Shown here piece by piece: positions 63,531-64,000 of a DNA stretch of 64,000 nucleotides (position 1 is the first letter of the stretch; the number at the start of each line of letters is the position of its first letter). The notes beneath the pieces were generated by a model, which did no database searches, was not told the origin of the DNA, and saw only the letters and a list, made by a program, of their open reading frames with translations. Origin of the DNA: Ailanthus altissimus (lineage: Eukaryota > Streptophyta > Magnoliopsida > Sapindales > Simaroubaceae); assembly GCA_946807835.1 (NCBI GenBank), contig OX327695.1, positions 29,184,501-29,248,500 of the forward strand, written 5' to 3'. A program made the translations under genes and the position numbers.

Positions 63531-63780
63531 TTAACATTGTTACCTTTTAAGGTCTACATAAATTATATTTGGTGATTGTTTAATGTTGTCCACTCTACTT
63601 AATTTAAAGGATAAAAATTCCTTTAAATTTTTTATATTATTATATAAATAATTAAAAAAAAATTAAAGATAAATGATATTTTTATTTTTAAAAGTAAGTG
63701 AAATGGATGAAAATATAATTAAAATTAAAATCGTCAACAAAATATAATTTATGTAAACCTTTGAAGATAATAGTGTTAAT
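63531..63780. mobile_element. MITE, family 1, copy 2
   Basis: Left end ttaacattgttaccttttaa then ggtctacataaattatattt; reverse complement of the right end is attaacactattatcttcaa then aggtttacataaattatatt. The arms match for more than 40 bases with a few mismatches. No coding capacity. Confidence 0.75.
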
Positions 63781-63899
63781 ACTCTTTAGTTTTCTTATTA
63801 TTGAAATGTATGTCACTATTTGAACATCTCTGGAACTTAACATATGATTACAATTATTTTGTTTTGGATCAACTTTGATCCGTCCTCTTTTTCATCTTT

Positions 63900-63903
<4 letters not shown>

Positions 63904-63958
<55 letters not shown>
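63904..63958. repeat. (CT)n followed by (AT)n microsatellite
   Basis: About 32 bases of CT repeats run directly into about 23 bases of AT repeats. Confidence 0.95.
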
Positions 63959-64000
63959 ATAACAAGATTTTATCTTATTTTTATTTTACATTAGTTTAAG

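Overview
This is a plant nuclear window, most likely from a dicot of the rosid group. The genes carry many short GT-AG introns, the spacers are very AT-rich with MITEs and LTR-like repeats, and the proteins are plant-type (WOX13-type homeobox, plant HMGB, a TRM-family protein, a plant MLH3). Species cannot be fixed from sequence alone; a woody rosid is a guess.

Layout. 251-2927 (-): decayed Rab escort protein (REP) copy. 3559-6308 (-): intact GET1-like gene in seven exons. 9216-10358 (+): intact HMGB gene in seven exons. 12080-13857 (+): broken copy of a THEP1/NTPCR nucleoside-triphosphatase gene. 14456-20115 (-): eroded tomosyn-like (LGL family) gene invaded by repeats. Its last four exons still splice cleanly into a 113-residue open frame carrying the SNARE-like tail. 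20.1-26.6 kb: gene-free, AT-rich and repeat-filled. 27755-31932 (+): TRM-type protein. 38529-40365 (+): WOX13-type homeobox gene. 41662-43694 (+): PIG-H. 44615-51977 (-): MLH3. 55000-56139 (+): uncharacterised plant protein. 59713-62604 (-): SRPK-type kinase.

Gene order. From HMGB to SRPK the order resembles, from memory, two Arabidopsis segments: At4g35500-At4g35570 (SRPK, unknown protein, MLH3, PIG-H, WOX13, tomosyn-like DAW1, HMGB5) and At2g17530-At2g17560 (SRPK, TRM26, HMGB4). The window looks like the unduplicated form of that block, with its tomosyn-like member dying.

Roles. These are unrelated housekeeping and developmental genes, not a pathway: tail-anchored protein insertion (GET1), chromatin (HMGB), microtubule and growth patterning (TRM), development (WOX13), GPI anchor synthesis (PIG-H), mismatch repair and meiotic crossover (MLH3), and splicing-factor phosphorylation (SRPK). 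The most unusual items are the possible tomosyn-tail minigene, three pseudogenes in the first 20 kb, two MITE families with readable inverted repeats, a pair of about 480 bp LTR-like repeats, and a fourfold repeat inside PIG-H intron 1.
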